A DNA stretch of 64,000 nt, from assembly GCF_011742875.1 (NCBI RefSeq), contig NZ_JAAQTL010000001.1:124001-188000 (forward strand). The letters run 5' to 3'. Made by a program: the position numbers and the translations under genes. The notes beneath the pieces are model-generated. The model did no database searches, was not told the DNA's origin, and saw only the letters and a list, made by a program, of their open reading frames with translations. The DNA is from Luteibacter yeojuensis. Its GTDB lineage: Bacteria > Pseudomonadota > Gammaproteobacteria > Xanthomonadales > Rhodanobacteraceae. The stretch's first letter is position 1. Every line of letters starts with the position of its first letter. Below, piece by piece: positions 62,707 through 64,000 of this stretch.

Positions 62707-63894
62707 ATGCACCCCGCCCAGCGCGCCATCATCCACGTCGACATGGACGCCTTCTACGCGTCCGTCGAGGAGCTGGACGACCCCTCCCTGGTGGGCAAGC
62801 CGGTGATCGTGGCCGGGCTGGGCCGCCGGGGCGTGGTGTCGACGGCGAACTACGAGGCGCGGAAATACGGGGTGCGCTCGGCCATGGCCACGTCCGAGGC
62901 GCGCCGGCGCTGCCCGGACGGGATGTATATCGTCCCGCGCCATGAGCGCTACCAGGCCATCTCGACCGTGGTCTTCGGTGTCTTCGCCGAGTTCACCCCG
63001 ATGATCGAGGGCCTGTCGCTGGACGAGGCCTTCCTCGACGTCACCGCCAGCCTGAGATTGTTCTCATCGATCGAGGCGATCGGCCGCTGGATCAAGGGCG
63101 AGATCCGGTCACGCACCGGCCTCAATGCCTCGGTAGGCATGGCGCACAACAAGCTGCTCGCCAAGCTGGCCAGCGAACTGTCGAAACCGGACGGCTTCCT
63201 GCGCATTCCCCCCGACGAGGTCCGCGGGTACCTCGACCCGCTGCCGATCGGGCGCATGTGGACGGTGGGCAAGGTCGCCGAGGAGGCCCTGCACAAGGTG
63301 GGCATCCGCACCATCGGCGATCTCGTCCGCGCCGATGCCTGGCGCCTGAACAAGGCGGTAGGCGAACGCCACGCGGCCCAGCTGCGCGAACTGTGCCGGG
63401 GTGAGGACCGGCGGCCCGTGGTCACGGACGCGCCCGAGGTGTCCATCGGCGCGGAGTGGACGTTCGAATACGACCTCGAGGAACTCGCCATCGCCGAGGC
63501 GTGGCTGCTTCGCCAGTGCGAGCGGGTAGGGGCACGGGCAAGGACGCGGGGGGTGAGCGCCCGCACGGTGTCGGTGAAGCTGCGCGAGCCGCCGTTCACG
63601 ACCCACAGCCGACAGGCCCAGTTGCCCGTGCCGGGCAATGCCACGCCGGAAATCTATGCCGTGGCACGACGCTTGCTTCAAATCTGGTGGAACCAGCACC
63701 CCCGGCCGAGACTGCGTCTGCTGGGGGTGACCCTGTCGGGTTTCGACGCCAGGCACGGCGACGAACAGCAGGACATGTTCGCCGCGCCGGTATCGGACAA
63801 GCAATCCGACGGTGTACAGGATCTCATCAACGGGCGCTTCGGCGCCGGGGCCCTGGTTCGGGCGGGTGTTCTGAAAACGCGCGGGAACGAGTGA
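62707..63894 (+). CDS. dinB: DNA polymerase IV
   Basis: A Y-family translesion polymerase of 395 residues: IIHVDMDAFYASVEELDDPSL with metal ligand Asp12, STANYEARKYGVRSAM, GLSLDEAFLDVT with Asp106-Glu107, and ASVGMAHNKLLAKLASELSKPDG. The C-terminus carries QQDMF, a likely beta-clamp binding motif, followed by 35 further residues. The ATG at 62707 matches family N-termini; one at 62689 would add six residues. No LexA-type box is visible upstream. Confidence 0.97.
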   Translation: MHPAQRAIIHVDMDAFYASVEELDDPSLVGKPVIVAGLGRRGVVSTANYEARKYGVRSAMATSEARRRCPDGMYIVPRHERYQAISTVVFGVFAEFTPMIEGLSLDEAFLDVTASLRLFSSIEAIGRWIKGEIRSRTGLNASVGMAHNKLLAKLASELSKPDGFLRIPPDEVRGYLDPLPIGRMWTVGKVAEEALHKVGIRTIGDLVRADAWRLNKAVGERHAAQLRELCRGEDRRPVVTDAPEVSIGAEWTFEYDLEELAIAEAWLLRQCERVGARARTRGVSARTVSVKLREPPFTTHSRQAQLPVPGNATPEIYAVARRLLQIWWNQHPRPRLRLLGVTLSGFDARHGDEQQDMFAAPVSDKQSDGVQDLINGRFGAGALVRAGVLKTRGNE

Positions 63895-63934
63895 GCGCTG
63901 CGGTATATGTATGCGTCATCCCGGCTGCGCTAAT

Positions 63935-63951
63935 GTGTCCGTTTGTGACAC
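63935..63951. other. inverted repeat before the last, partial gene
   Basis: GTGTC, a 7-base spacer and GACAC lie 25 bases before the ATG at 63977. It could be a regulator site for the partial gene that follows. There is no T-run, so it is unlikely to be the dinB terminator. Confidence 0.35.
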
Positions 63952-63976
63952 GGAACGTAAGTGGACGAGGTGCGTC

Positions 63977-64000
63977 ATGCCGATAACGACTGGCACGGAC
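63977..64000 (+). CDS. start of an unidentified gene cut by the window end
   Basis: The ATG at 63977 is preceded by GAGG at 7 bases, and eight codons (MPITTGTD) are open to the window end. Nothing can be said of the product. Confidence 0.35.

Overview
The window is high-GC gammaproteobacterial chromosome. Its gene families and order point to the Xanthomonadales, most likely the Rhodanobacteraceae (Luteibacter/Dyella type); this is inferred from content, not from a search. Conserved housekeeping blocks (mutS; pncC-recA-recX-alaS-csrA; hisS; the his operon; scpAB-rluB; dinB) are interrupted by two large accessory loci.

1-25.8 kb: the 5' end of mutS and a lower-GC delta-60 repeat protein are followed by a complete antibacterial type IV secretion system of the Xanthomonas (X-T4SS) kind. 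On the minus strand, read from about 24.8 kb down, the order is virB7, B8, B9, B10, B11, B1, B2, B3, B4, B5, B6, then an effector/immunity cassette, then virD4. There are four proteins with a C-terminal XVIPCD secretion domain and a Gln-rich tail: lysozyme-like (plus strand, 3472-5259), class 3 lipase, M23 peptidase and GH19 hydrolase. Each is directly preceded by a gene for an exported or lipid-anchored protein, the likely immunity partner. No relaxase is present, so this is a killing system and not a conjugation system. The island sits between mutS and pncC. About 1 kb without a gene separates virB7 from pncC.

25.8-31.4 kb: pncC (cinA C-terminal type), recA, recX, alaS, csrA and tRNA-Ser(GCT).

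31.4-47.2 kb: a GH127-type glycoside hydrolase with a Tat-like signal, an OmpA-family protein, and a Tad/Flp pilus locus. The Tad locus has two Flp-like minipilins, TadE/TadG-like pseudopilins, CpaB, the CpaC secretin, a TadA/CpaF ATPase with an N-terminal FHA-like domain, TadB, TadC, a DUF192 protein, a TadD-like TPR lipoprotein and several exported proteins of unknown function. No TadZ/CpaE and no prepilin peptidase gene is seen. tRNA-Pro(CGG), with a clear promoter and terminator, closes the region.

47.2-58.9 kb: hisS, an unusually long histidine-ammonia-lyase-like gene, an RcsB-like response regulator, and a tightly overlapping histidine operon (TrpR/YerC-like regulator, hisG-D-C-B-H-A-F-IE). 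An 18-bp near-palindrome that resembles a trp operator lies just before the regulator's start codon.

58.9-64 kb: a minus-strand unit scpA-scpB-rluB-arsC-like, in which ScpB has an acidic tail and RluB a long Arg/Gly/Asn-rich tail; then divergent dinB, probably leaderless, and the first codons of a further gene at the window edge.
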